From assembly GCA_025965975.1 (NCBI GenBank), contig JAOPVX010000194.1, positions 1 through 64,000 on the forward strand: a DNA stretch of 64,000 nt, read 5' to 3'. The notes beneath the pieces were generated by a model. That model was not told the DNA's origin. It was given only the letters and a program-made list of their open reading frames with translations, and did no database searches. This document shows positions 34,319 to 43,154 of the stretch, one piece after another. The translations under genes were made by a program, and so were the position numbers. The number at the start of each line of letters is the position of its first letter. Within the stretch, counting starts at the first letter, position 1. Origin of the DNA: Mycobacterium sp. (lineage in GTDB: Bacteria > Actinomycetota > Actinomycetes > Mycobacteriales > Mycobacteriaceae).

Positions 34319-36487
34319 TCAGAACAGTCTGTCCAGCGTGATGGGCAGGTCGGTGATGCGCTTTCCTGTTGCGTTGAACACGGCATTGGCGATCGCGCCC
34401 GGCACGCCGACGATCACGATCTCTCCGAGTCCCTTGACGCCAATGGGATCGGCGATGGTGTCCTCGGCCGCCAAGAAGGTCGCATTGAGCGCAGGCACAT
34501 CGGCGTTGACTGGGACGAGGTAGTCCGACATGTTCGCGTTCACCACTCGCCCGTCCCTGTGGTCGACCTGGGTGCCCTCGAGCAACGTCATTCCGATACC
34601 CGCCACCATGCCGCCGATCGCCTGGCTGTGTGCCAGCTTCGGATTCACGATCCGGCCACCGTCGTAGCAGCCAAAAATCCTGCGGATACGAACCCTGCCG
34701 AGCAACTCGTCGACGGCGACCTCGGCGAACACCGCACCGTACGCGTAAAGCGCGTACCGCGAGTTCGTCTCACCGGGTGACCACGTCTGCTGAGAGACCA
34801 GGCGCGGCCAGCCGCGCCGGCGTAGCAGGTCCTGGTAGGTTTCGCCGCGCCCCGGATCCCCGGTTCGAAACATCCGCCCGTCGGCCACAGACACGTCCTC
34901 CGGACGTGTGCCGTTCAGGGGTGATCCTGGGTCCACGACCGCGATGCGGATGAAGTTGTCGCGCAGCATATTCGAGGCCGTGTAGACGGCCGAGCCGACG
35001 CTGGCCATGGTTTTCGACCCCGAATGCATCGGCGCCTTGGGAAGCCGGCTGTCGCCGAGGGTGAATCGAATCCGGTGCATAGGGATACCGAGCGCGTCGG
35101 CGGCCACCTGCGTCATCGACGTGTAGGTCCCGGGACCCATATCGATGGTTCCGCTCTGCACGTCGGTGGTACCGTCGGCGTTCACCCGGGCCAGGGCCCG
35201 GCATTCGTTGCGGCCGGTGCCATAGGCCGCTGCGGCCATGCCCATCCCGATCAGCTGGTCACCGTCGCGCACCGACCGGGGGACCGGATTGCGCTGTGAC
35301 CAACCGAAACTGGCCGCTCCCTGGTTCAGGCAATCGGTGAGGCGACGGGTGGAGAACGGTTTGCCTGTCTCCTGGTCCCGGTCGGGTTCGTTGCGTAAGC
35401 GCAGTTCGATGGGATCCATGCCCAGCTGATGCGCGAGGTCGTCCATACCGGACTCCAGGGCGAACGCACCCGAGCTCTCACCTGGTCCCCTCATGAAGGT
35501 CGGCACGTTCACATCCAGCGGCACTACGTGGTAGGTGGACCGCATGTTGGGGCTGGTGTAGACGAACCTTGGCAGGCCGGTGAGGCCCTCTTCGTACAAC
35601 TGGTAGCGGGCAGTTTCGGTGTGGCCCTCGTGGATCGTTGCGGTGATGCGGCCCCAGCGGTCGGCGCCGATCGCGAGCCGCTGCCGGCTCGTGGGCCGAT
35701 AGCCGGTACCGCTATACATCTGCTTGCGGGTGACCACTAGCTTGACCGGTCGCTGCATCAGCCGGGCAGCAAACGCCGCCAACATCTGGTGCGGCCAGGT
35801 GCGGCCGGCACTGCCGAACGCTCCCCCGACGAACGGCGAGAGCACCCGCACGTTGTCGACGGGAACGTTGCAGGCGGCGGCAATGGCAGCCTGCGCGGCC
35901 GTGATGCCTTGGACCTTGTCCCAAACGGTGAGCTGGTCGCCGTCCCAGTGGGCGATCGTCGACGGAAGCTCCATGGGGTTGTGATGATTTCGGGCGATCG
36001 TGTAGCGAAGGTCGGTGACAACGGCCGCGCGGCGCAGTGCCGTGTCAGCGTCACCGCGCGCATAGTCGGGAGTTTCGGGAGCGGTCGCCTTGACGGCCTC
36101 CGGCGCGTCGATATCCGTCAGCGGTGGTTCGCTCGTATAGCGCACGTCCACCCGCGATGCGCCATGCACCGCTGCCTCCAAGGTGGAAGCCACCACGATC
36201 GCCACCGGCTGGCCGAAGAACGCGACCCGTTGCGGGTCGAACGCCAACTTGACGCCGCTGAAGTCGGTGAGCACGCGCAGGACGTCCGGATCTGCGAGCG
36301 CCGTTGTGGCATCGATATGTTCGACGGAGCCACGCGCGACCGTGCTGCAGACCAGAACGGCGTGCACCAGGTTCGGAATCTGGTTGTCGGCGGCGTAGCG
36401 GGCCTGCCCGGTCACCTTCAACGGTCCGTCCACGCGGACCACAGGTTGCCCCACGACCGCCTCGGTTCCGCGCAGTGGATGGGTCAT
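34319..36487 (-). CDS. Xanthine-dehydrogenase-family Mo-binding subunit (PaoC-like)
   Basis: 722 residues, the size of E. coli PaoC. It opens GTEAVVGQPVVRVDGPLKVT and GQARYAAD, has FVGGAFGSAGRTWPHQMLAA in the Mo-binding domain, and ends VKGLGEIVIVGVPGAIANAV, where the Glu of GLGE is the catalytic base. No signal peptide: in PaoABC the complex is exported on the Tat signal of the 2Fe-2S subunit. Overlaps the FAD gene by 4 bp. Likely oxidises aldehydes outside the cytoplasm; isoquinoline or other heterocycles are possible alternatives. Confidence 0.87.
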   Translation of the reverse strand: MTHPLRGTEAVVGQPVVRVDGPLKVTGQARYAADNQIPNLVHAVLVCSTVARGSVEHIDATTALADPDVLRVLTDFSGVKLAFDPQRVAFFGQPVAIVVASTLEAAVHGASRVDVRYTSEPPLTDIDAPEAVKATAPETPDYARGDADTALRRAAVVTDLRYTIARNHHNPMELPSTIAHWDGDQLTVWDKVQGITAAQAAIAAACNVPVDNVRVLSPFVGGAFGSAGRTWPHQMLAAFAARLMQRPVKLVVTRKQMYSGTGYRPTSRQRLAIGADRWGRITATIHEGHTETARYQLYEEGLTGLPRFVYTSPNMRSTYHVVPLDVNVPTFMRGPGESSGAFALESGMDDLAHQLGMDPIELRLRNEPDRDQETGKPFSTRRLTDCLNQGAASFGWSQRNPVPRSVRDGDQLIGMGMAAAAYGTGRNECRALARVNADGTTDVQSGTIDMGPGTYTSMTQVAADALGIPMHRIRFTLGDSRLPKAPMHSGSKTMASVGSAVYTASNMLRDNFIRIAVVDPGSPLNGTRPEDVSVADGRMFRTGDPGRGETYQDLLRRRGWPRLVSQQTWSPGETNSRYALYAYGAVFAEVAVDELLGRVRIRRIFGCYDGGRIVNPKLAHSQAIGGMVAGIGMTLLEGTQVDHRDGRVVNANMSDYLVPVNADVPALNATFLAAEDTIADPIGVKGLGEIVIVGVPGAIANAVFNATGKRITDLPITLDRLF

Positions 36488-37461
36488 GGCTGTCCCGCTA
36501 CGGTCGCGAGCTGGCGCTCGACCGTACGGTTCAGCAAGTCGACCTTGAAGCCGTTCTGCGACAGGGGTTTAGCGCCATCGACCGCGAGCGCGGCGGCGGC
36601 GCTCCACAGCCGCGGATTGGGAGCCTGTCCTTGCAGCGCCCGCTCCACGGCAGGCAGTCGCCACGGCACCGTTGCGACCCCGCCGACTGCAATCCGGGCA
36701 GTGCGGATCACTCCGGAGTCGATATCGAGGGCGACAGCAACCGAGGTCAAAGCGAATTCGAACGACTCTCGGTCGCGTACTTTCAGGTAGCCCGAGCGAC
36801 GCATCTCAGGGCCAGTCGGAACGTCGACGGCGACGATGAGTTCACCGGGACGCAGATCATTCTCCCGGTTGGGGGTACTGCCGGGCAGACGGAAGAACTG
36901 CGCAATCGGGATCTGCCGCTCGCCGTCACTGTTCCTGGCGATGACGACGGCGTCGAGTGCGACAAGCGCCACCGCAAGATCCGAAGGATGAGCCGCAACG
37001 CAGTGCTCGCTGGTCCCGAGTATCGCGTGTCCCCGGTTGAGGCCATTGGCGGCAGCGCATCCCGACCCCGGACTGCGGCGGTTGCAGTTCGCCGTCACGT
37101 CGCGGAAGTACAGGCACCGGGGCCGTTGCATGAGGTTGCCGCCGATCGACGCCATATTGCGCAGTTGCGCCGACGCGCTCGACTCCAATGCCTGAGCAAT
37201 CACCGGGAACTCGCGGCGCACGCCGAGATCGGCGGCCAGCTCGGACATCCGCACCAGTGATCCGATCCGGAGCTTCGATGACTGCAGATCGATGGATCGA
37301 TACGGCAATCCGTTGATATCGACGACAGCAGCCGGTCGTTCAACAGTCTCGCGCATCAAATCGACCAACGTGGTGCCACCGGCGATGTAACGGGCACCCG
37401 ACGCTGCGGCCGCCAATGCGGACCGCTCGTCGGTCGCCCTGCTGAAGCTGAACGGAAACAT
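36484..37461 (-). CDS. FAD-binding subunit with extra Fe-S insertion (PaoB-like)
   Basis: 325 residues, CO dehydrogenase flavoprotein fold: AAASGARYIAGGTTLVDLMR binds FAD. An insertion follows NMASIGGNLMQRP: CLYFRDVTANCNRRSPGSGC, then ILGTSEHCVAAHPSDLAVAL. These four cysteines match the PaoB insertion that holds an additional 4Fe-4S cluster, absent from most xanthine dehydrogenases. The gene lies 6 bp after the 2Fe-2S gene and overlaps the Mo-subunit gene. Confidence 0.88.
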   Translation of the reverse strand: MFPFSFSRATDERSALAAAASGARYIAGGTTLVDLMRETVERPAAVVDINGLPYRSIDLQSSKLRIGSLVRMSELAADLGVRREFPVIAQALESSASAQLRNMASIGGNLMQRPRCLYFRDVTANCNRRSPGSGCAAANGLNRGHAILGTSEHCVAAHPSDLAVALVALDAVVIARNSDGERQIPIAQFFRLPGSTPNRENDLRPGELIVAVDVPTGPEMRRSGYLKVRDRESFEFALTSVAVALDIDSGVIRTARIAVGGVATVPWRLPAVERALQGQAPNPRLWSAAAALAVDGAKPLSQNGFKVDLLNRTVERQLATVAGQP

Positions 37462-37467
37462 CGGCTG

Positions 37468-38052
37468 CTACGCGCCGTTCCCGGTCCTGGCGATAGCGGT
37501 GACAATGTTGGTGTAGGCGCCGCACCGGCAGATGTTGCCGCTCATCCATTCCCGGATCTCCGCCGCCGAGCCCGTTTGTCCCTCTCTGATGCATCCGATG
37601 CCGGAGAGAATCTGCCCGGGCGTGCAGTACCCGCACTGGAAAGCGTCCTCGTCGATGAAGGACTGCTGCAGCGGGTGCAGCCGGCCGTTGGTGGCGACTC
37701 CCTCAATAGTGACGACGTCGGCCCCCTCGTGCATCACGGCCAGTGTCAGACACGAGGTCACCCGCTTGCCGTCCATCAGGATGGTGCAAGAGCCACACGC
37801 ACCCTGGTCGCAGCCCTTCTTGGTGCCTGGCAGCCCCACCCGCTCGCGCAGCATGTCCAGCAGCGAGGTCCGGTTGTCGACGGTGAGTTCGTGCTCCTCA
37901 CCGTTGATCCGCAGCCTCAGTACCGTCTCTTTGCCCCCGTCGCCGACCGATTCTGAATCGCCGCAGCCGGACAGGAGTGAACCGGCAGCAACGACACCGC
38001 TGACCGCGATCGACGCACCGACAAATGTCCTTCGATTGACGTCGCGCCTCAA
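37468..38052 (-). CDS. 2Fe-2S subunit with Tat signal and lipobox (PaoA-like)
   Basis: 194 residues if started at TTG 38052, which overlaps the upstream stop as TTGA. The N-terminus MRRDVNRRTFVGASIAVSGV is a twin-arginine signal; it ends LLSGCGDSES, a good lipobox, so the subunit may be a Tat-exported lipoprotein, unlike E. coli PaoA. First cluster: GCDQGACGSCTILMDGKRVTSC region; second: CGYCTPGQILSGIGC and GNICRCGAYTNIV. The export signal explains transport of the whole three-subunit enzyme. Confidence 0.86.
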   Translation of the reverse strand: MRRDVNRRTFVGASIAVSGVVAAGSLLSGCGDSESVGDGGKETVLRLRINGEEHELTVDNRTSLLDMLRERVGLPGTKKGCDQGACGSCTILMDGKRVTSCLTLAVMHEGADVVTIEGVATNGRLHPLQQSFIDEDAFQCGYCTPGQILSGIGCIREGQTGSAAEIREWMSGNICRCGAYTNIVTAIARTGNGA

Positions 38053-38348
38053 CAGGCCACATCCACATAGACGGTCTGCGAGGTGATGGTCGTGTTGATC
38101 GAGCCGCCGCCGCGGGAGTCTCGCGTGCTGTAAGTCTGACCGCGGCGCACCGCGCTGACCCTGCACTCCGAGAGCGGCCCGGCGCCGGTTCGATTGACGA
38201 TGACGTGGTAGCCGCTGGTTTCGAGTGTTCGGACGGTTTCCTCGAGCTGTGACGGTCCGGGCGGCGCTGCGGCGGCCACGGCGGCGAGGGCGACTGCTGC
38301 CGACGTCAGCGCGCCCAAGCTAAGACTAACGGCCACATAGCTTTTCAT
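38049..38348 (-). CDS. Small secreted protein, coupled to the Mo-enzyme operon
   Basis: 99 residues with a Sec signal peptide (VSLSLGALTSAAVALAAVAA, cleavage near AAAPPGP). The mature part LEETVRTLETSGYHVIVNRT ... ECRVSAVRRGQ ... TVYVDVAC has two cysteines, likely one disulfide, and resembles small exported mycobacterial proteins of unknown role. Its TGA overlaps the TTG start of the 2Fe-2S subunit gene, so it is the first gene of this operon. Confidence 0.78.
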   Translation of the reverse strand: MKSYVAVSLSLGALTSAAVALAAVAAAAPPGPSQLEETVRTLETSGYHVIVNRTGAGPLSECRVSAVRRGQTYSTRDSRGGGSINTTITSQTVYVDVAC

Positions 38349-38400
38349 TTCCGATCCTCCAACTGATTGGGCTGCGTATGCATTTCAATGTAGGGTCGGA

Positions 38401-38880
38401 TTGCGCTATCGCCAGATGCTCATATCGAACACAAACATTTGTAATTCATATGAGAATCTCGTCGAGATCGCGCTGCTAGATCCACGCGTTGTTGACGCGG
38501 TAATGTTCGGCGGTGATGACATGTCGGCCGACCTCGGTGCAGACGTGCAAGCCGAGGTCACCGCATATGCCCGCAACGTTCTATTGACCCACGCGGCCGC
38601 CGTCGCGATTCCCGTGATCGATTCACCGTTCTTCGATATCAGCGACGATGTCGGGCTTGAGCACGCGACCCGACGCGCCGTTGCCGAAGGATTCGCCGGA
38701 AAGGCCGCCATCCATCCCAGGCAGATATCGGTGATCAATGCCGCATTTAGGCCCGACGAGCGCGAAATCGACTGGGCTAGGAAAGTAGTCGAGGCGAACC
38801 GAGCGGGCGTCGGAACGGTCGCCGGTGACGCAGTAGTACTTGCCGCGCAGGGTCGGATCCGATCGACGCCGCGGCCAGAC
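38401..38880 (+). pseudogene. HpcH/HpaI aldolase (CitE-like) fragment
   Basis: The frame carries the C-terminal part of a citrate lyase beta-like protein: LVEIALLDPRVVDAVMFGGD then DMSADLGADVQ, VAIPVIDSPFFDISDD, and GFAGKAAIHPRQISVINAAF. The N-terminal half with the CoA-binding and catalytic Arg/Glu is missing, since upstream is the promoter of a divergent gene, and after AQGRI (about 38860) the frame continues as noise to 38991 through a promoter. Truncated at both ends. Confidence 0.78.
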
Positions 38881-38940
38881 GGGCACGGCCCCGAGCCCTC
38901 AACACAAATAACCGTGCATCCGGCCGTTGAGCAGTTCCTC

Positions 38941-38986
38941 TTGACAAAGCGGCCGGTATCCGTATTGTTTGGACTAGTCTGTACAA
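38941..38986 (+). promoter_or_regulatory. Promoter/operator copy 1 (GACTAGTC palindrome)
   Basis: TTGACA (38941-38946), 16-bp gap, TATTGT (38963-38968), overlapped by a 22-bp imperfect palindrome at 38965-38986 centred on GACTAGTC. The same promoter and operator with identical spacing occur at 52900-52945, and a diverged operator at 62899-62920. The size and symmetry fit a TetR-type repressor, but no TetR gene is in the window. Confidence 0.75.
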
Positions 38987-39056
38987 GATGAGCTGATCAA
39001 TCGCGTCATGAGTACCAGCTAGGCCAACGGCGGCCTTTGAACCGGGTGGAGACCCC

Positions 39057-39818
39057 ATGAGTCAGTCATCGTCGACCGACGAAAGCGCCATCTACGGCGT
39101 GGCGAAGATCGGCCATCCGACCGTCGTCTTCGTTCATGGCTTCCTCGACGACGCGCGAGTATGGGACGAGGTCGCCGCTGAACTCCCCTGGCAGAGCCGG
39201 ACGGTGGAACTCGGCGAGGTGCCTGTCGGGTTGGACACCTTCGCCGAGCACGTCGCTGCGATCTTGGACAACGACGTAGCCGACGACGTCATCCTCGTCG
39301 GCCAGAGCATGGGCAGTCAAATAGCTGAGTTGGCGAGTCTGCTTCGGCCGGAACGCATCAGCGGTCTGGTTCTCATCACCCCGGTGCCGCTTCAGGGAGT
39401 GCGGCTGCCGCCGGAAATCGCCGGTGCGCTACGCACCTGCGGGGGACAGCGGCAGATGCAACACGCCATACGAACACAGTTCGGGACGAACCTGCCGCAC
39501 GACAAGATGCCCCAACTCCTGGACTCCGGCATGCGCCTCACACCCGAGCAGGTCGCGGCGACATTCGATGCCTGGAGCAGCGGGCACGCGGAGGGCGCTG
39601 CGCCGACCCGAGTCACCGCGCCGATCCAGATCATCGTCTCCGACAGCGATCCGGTCGTTTCCGGGCCACTGCTCGATGACGTGATTCTGCAGCGGTTTCC
39701 CGGCGCCACTCAGGTGACGATCAGATCCAGCGGCCATTGGCCACACGTCGAACAGCCCGCCCAGGTCGTCGAGGCCATCTCAAGTTTCGTGTCCGCCAGC
39801 TACCGGTTGAACCGCTAA
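39057..39818 (+). CDS. Alpha/beta hydrolase
   Basis: 253 residues from ATG 39057 with GGTGGAG upstream. Oxyanion motif VVFVHGFLDDARVWDEV, nucleophile elbow VGQSMGSQIAEL (Ser84), Asp in IIVSDSDPVV, and His in SSGHWPHVEQP. No signal peptide, so cytoplasmic. It is a paralogue of the enzyme at 62998, and its first 35 codons resemble the remnant at 53016. First gene behind promoter copy 1 and probably cotranscribed with the mce operon. Substrate unknown; ester or lactone hydrolysis fits. Confidence 0.86.
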   Translation: MSQSSSTDESAIYGVAKIGHPTVVFVHGFLDDARVWDEVAAELPWQSRTVELGEVPVGLDTFAEHVAAILDNDVADDVILVGQSMGSQIAELASLLRPERISGLVLITPVPLQGVRLPPEIAGALRTCGGQRQMQHAIRTQFGTNLPHDKMPQLLDSGMRLTPEQVAATFDAWSSGHAEGAAPTRVTAPIQIIVSDSDPVVSGPLLDDVILQRFPGATQVTIRSSGHWPHVEQPAQVVEAISSFVSASYRLNR

Positions 39819-39843
39819 ATCCCCTGCCAACATGCGAAACACC

Positions 39844-40077
39844 ATGAGCCTAAGCGACCAAGAAAGGCCTACGTCCGGACCCCCTGCGGGGACCCGAAAC
39901 AACGACCTCGCCGAAACATTCGGCCGCAACTCCGATGAGGGGATGGGGACATTCATCGGCGTGAACCATGTTGCCACGCAGGGAACGAGCCGGGCATACC
40001 ACGACGCAGAACAGGTGTCGTGCGAAAGGAAGGACACAGGAGGCTGCCGATGTACGGGCTTAACACCCCCGCGCTAG
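39844..40077 (+). pseudogene. CocE-like hydrolase remnant upstream of yrbEA
   Basis: Starts MSLSDQ at ATG 39844; 26 bp (39836-39861) are identical to the start of the intact CocE gene (53147-53172). After 32 unrelated or diverged bases, 28 bp (39894-39921) are identical to 53310-53337 (RNNDLAETF). Relative to the intact gene 105 bp (35 codons) are deleted, in frame, and homology is lost after about 39930. The frame stays open to 40077, running 28 nt into yrbEA. A decayed copy of the gene at 53155. Confidence 0.85.
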
Positions 40078-40820
40078 CACCGCTGCGCGGCGCGGGGGAC
40101 TTCTTTGCCACGGCGCTGGAAATCGTGGCCGCCCTGTTCAAGTGGCCGTTCGCCTGGGGCGAGTTCCTTGAGCAGACGTGGTTCGTGGCGCGGGTATCGC
40201 TATTTCCGTCGATGGTGTTGTCCATCCCATTTGTGGTGCTGTCGGTGTTCACCTTCAACATCCTGCTGGTCGAGTTCGGCGCCGCGGACCTGTCCGGCAC
40301 CGGCGCATCCCTGGCGGCGGTCAATCAGATCGGGCCATTCGTAACGGTGTTGGTGGTCGCGGGTTCCGGGGCAGCCGCGATGTGTGCCGATCTGGGAGCC
40401 CGCACGATCCGTGAGGAACTCGACGCGCTGCGGGTGATGGGTGTAGACCCGCTGCGCGCTCTGCTGGCGCCCAGAGTGCTTGCCCTCACGCTTGTTTCGT
40501 GGATGATCTCGTCGCTGGTCACGCTGACGGGCTTGGCAGGCGGCTTCTTGTTCAGTGTGTTCTTTCAACACGTCACCCCGGGGGCATTCGTGGCTGGTAT
40601 GACGCTGATCACGCACCTTTCCGACGTCCTGATCTCCATGGTCAAAGCGACGGCATTCGGCTTCACCGCGGCTTTGATCGGCGTGTACCTGGGCAAGAGC
40701 GTGCGCGGCGGGCCGGCCGGCGTGGGCAACGCGGTCAACGAAACCGTGGTGCTGTCGTTCGTCTCACTGTTCTTCATCAACGGCATCATCACTGCAATCG
40801 GGTGGGAGGTGACCAAGTGA
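40050..40820 (+). CDS. yrbEA: Mce-associated permease YrbEA
   Basis: 256 residues from ATG 40050, with AGGAGG 7 nt upstream. MlaE/YrbE integral membrane permease: helices at FPSMVLSIPFVVLSVFTFNI, LVVAGSGAAAMCADLGA, and the conserved loop IREELDALRVMGVDPLRALL APR before VLALTLVSWMISSLVTLTGL. With YrbEB it forms the inner-membrane core of a Mce lipid importer. First gene of the mce operon; the stop overlaps yrbEB as GTGA. Confidence 0.95.
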   Translation: MYGLNTPALAPLRGAGDFFATALEIVAALFKWPFAWGEFLEQTWFVARVSLFPSMVLSIPFVVLSVFTFNILLVEFGAADLSGTGASLAAVNQIGPFVTVLVVAGSGAAAMCADLGARTIREELDALRVMGVDPLRALLAPRVLALTLVSWMISSLVTLTGLAGGFLFSVFFQHVTPGAFVAGMTLITHLSDVLISMVKATAFGFTAALIGVYLGKSVRGGPAGVGNAVNETVVLSFVSLFFINGIITAIGWEVTK

Positions 40821-41674
40821 GCATCGCTTCCGTTGCCGCGCGACGATTTCCGTCCACGGTCAACGCGCTGGGGAATGCCCGCTCAGGCTGGAGGCAGCTC
40901 GGGGACCAAACCCGGTTCTGCGCCAAGACACTCGCCGAGATCGTTGACGTCGTGATCCACTATCGGGCGGAGCTGCTGCGTCAGGTCGCTGCGATGAGTT
41001 TGGGGACCGGGGCGCTTGCCGTCGTCGGCGGCACCGTTGCTGTTATGGGCTTTCTGACCATGTCGACAGCCGGAACGCTTGTGACCCAGGGCTTCAACCA
41101 GCTCTCTGAGATCGGTGTCGAGGCGCTGATCGGATTTGCGTCCGCATTCGTCAACACACGACTGGTGACCCCGTTCACGGCGGCCATCGCATTTGCGGCC
41201 ACCATCGGCGCCGGCGCCACCGCACAACTGGGTGCAATGCGCATTAACGAAGAGATCGACGCCCTTGAGGTCATGGGTATCCGACCTATCGCCTACCTTG
41301 CCTCGACCCGGGTCGCCGCCGGGATCATCGTCGCCGTGCCGTTGATGTGCATCGCGCTGGTTCTGGGATGGGCATCCGGGGACCTTGTGGTCACAGCTCT
41401 TTACGGACAGGCCAACGGGGTTTACGACCATTACTTCAACACGTTCCTAAACCCTGCCGACGCAGTGCGCGGTTTCGTGGTCACCGTTGCCGAGGTCGCC
41501 ACGATCATGCTGATCCACACCTACTACGGGTTCAACGCCGCCGGCGGGCCCGCCGGCGTGGGAACGGCGGTGGGGCGAGCCACCCGGGCTTCCTTGCTGG
41601 CTTCGTCGTTCGTGATCATGTTCGTGACCATGGCCCTCTACGGTCAAACCGGCGACTTCAATCTCGCGGGATAG
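40817..41674 (+). CDS. yrbEB: Mce-associated permease YrbEB
   Basis: 285 residues from GTG 40817. Second MlaE-type permease: LLRQVAAMSLGTGALAVVGG, ATIGAGATAQLGAMRINEEI, DALEVMGIRPIAYLASTRVA, and a C-terminal YYGFNAAGGPAGVGTAVGRA. Heteromeric partner of YrbEA; the ATPase (Mkl/MceG) is encoded elsewhere. Followed 4 bp later by mceA. Confidence 0.95.
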   Translation: MSIASVAARRFPSTVNALGNARSGWRQLGDQTRFCAKTLAEIVDVVIHYRAELLRQVAAMSLGTGALAVVGGTVAVMGFLTMSTAGTLVTQGFNQLSEIGVEALIGFASAFVNTRLVTPFTAAIAFAATIGAGATAQLGAMRINEEIDALEVMGIRPIAYLASTRVAAGIIVAVPLMCIALVLGWASGDLVVTALYGQANGVYDHYFNTFLNPADAVRGFVVTVAEVATIMLIHTYYGFNAAGGPAGVGTAVGRATRASLLASSFVIMFVTMALYGQTGDFNLAG

Positions 41675-41678
41675 CGGC

Positions 41679-43091
41679 GTGCCAAAACGACTGCGCATCA
41701 AGTCAATCGGCTCCGGCTGGCTGGCTCTGCTGTTGGTGCTCGGCGTGGCCGGCGCCGTCGTGGTGAGCATGGGGGCATTCAACCGAACGTTGTCTTCGGC
41801 GGTCCCGGTGACGTTGACCGCGGATCGGTCGGGACTGGTGATGGAGCCCTACGCCAAGGTAAAGATGCGCGGGGTGCAGGTGGGCCGGGTTGCCAGCGTG
41901 ACAAGCGTTAACGACGCCGCCAGACTGCAGCTCGACATCAACCCGGATCAAATCGCGTACATCCCCGCCAATGTCCAGGCCCGCATCAGCGCCTCATCAC
42001 TGTTCGGGGGGAAGTTCGTCGACCTGGTTCCTCCGACGGACCCCAGTCTGAAGCACCTGGCACCCGGTGCCGTGCTCACCTCGCAGAACGTGGCCGTGGA
42101 AGTCAACACCGTCTTCGAGAACGTGGTGGACCTGATCAAGCAGATCGATCCATACAAGCTCAACGCGGTGCTGTCGGCCCTCGCCGAGGGTGTCGGGGGG
42201 CGCGGTGAGCAGATCGGTCAATCAATCACCGACACCAATGAGGTTCTGACAGCGCTCAATCCGCGCACCGACACCATGCGCGCTGACCTGCAGTCGTTGG
42301 CAGCCATGAGCGACTCTCTCAGCGGCGCGGCACCCAACCTCATCGACACCATCGCGGCCGCCACCACCACCAGCGCCACCGTCACCGCCAAAGCCAGTCA
42401 GCTGGACAGCCTGCTCGTCGATATCGCGGGCCTATCGCGCAGCGGCATCGACCTCATCGGTCCCAACAAAGACAACCTGGTGCAAGCGATCAACCTGCTG
42501 GCGCCGACGACCAGCCTGCTGATGAAGTACAACCCCGAACTGACCTGCCTGCTCGTCGGGGCCGATCGCAGCGGTACCGAATTGTCGCAAATGGCGGCCG
42601 GACACAACGGCAAGTCGCTGGTCATGGACGCCGCGCTTCTGCTCGGCGACGATCCTTACCGCTACCCCGACAACCTGCCCGAAATCGGGGCCAGGGGCGG
42701 CCCTGGCGGCAAACCCGGCTGCGGGTCACTGCCCGACGTCGCCCAAAACTGGCCGGTGCGTTATCTGGTCACCAACACCGGATGGGGTACCGGGCTCGAT
42801 GTGCGGCCCAACCCCGGCATCGGGTTCCCGGGATACGTCGACTACCTGCCGGTCACCCGCGCCGTCCCCGAGCCGCCGAGTGTTCGCTACGCGGGTCCTC
42901 CGGCCCCCGGTCCGATCCCCTATCCCGGCGCTCCGCCCTACGGTGCACCCCTGTACGCACCCGACGGGACTCCGCTGTATCCCGGTGTCCCGCCGCCGCC
43001 GCAGCCCCCGTCAGCAGCGACACCATCGGCTCCGGCGCCCGAAGCAGGCCAACTCCCCTCCGGCCCAGCCGATTCCTCGCCGACACCATGA
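41679..43091 (+). CDS. mceA: Mce family protein MceA
   Basis: 470 residues from GTG 41679. One N-terminal helix (GWLALLLVLGVAGAVVVSM), MCE/MlaD domain at about 40-115 (VTLTADRSGLVMEPYAKVKM then RGVQVGRVASV and SASSLFGGKFVDLVPP), a long helical shaft, then a Pro-rich tail after residue 400 (PPAPGPIPYPGAPPYGAP). The six Mce proteins assemble a periplasm-spanning lipid conduit. Usual MceA length is 400-450, so the Pro-rich extension makes it slightly long. Confidence 0.93.
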   Translation: MPKRLRIKSIGSGWLALLLVLGVAGAVVVSMGAFNRTLSSAVPVTLTADRSGLVMEPYAKVKMRGVQVGRVASVTSVNDAARLQLDINPDQIAYIPANVQARISASSLFGGKFVDLVPPTDPSLKHLAPGAVLTSQNVAVEVNTVFENVVDLIKQIDPYKLNAVLSALAEGVGGRGEQIGQSITDTNEVLTALNPRTDTMRADLQSLAAMSDSLSGAAPNLIDTIAAATTTSATVTAKASQLDSLLVDIAGLSRSGIDLIGPNKDNLVQAINLLAPTTSLLMKYNPELTCLLVGADRSGTELSQMAAGHNGKSLVMDAALLLGDDPYRYPDNLPEIGARGGPGGKPGCGSLPDVAQNWPVRYLVTNTGWGTGLDVRPNPGIGFPGYVDYLPVTRAVPEPPSVRYAGPPAPGPIPYPGAPPYGAPLYAPDGTPLYPGVPPPPQPPSAATPSAPAPEAGQLPSGPADSSPTP

Positions 43092-43154
43092 GAACGCCCA
43101 TGGTCAAGATCCCATCTGTCCGGGCGAGCATCGAACAGGAAGGAGTGAATCACC

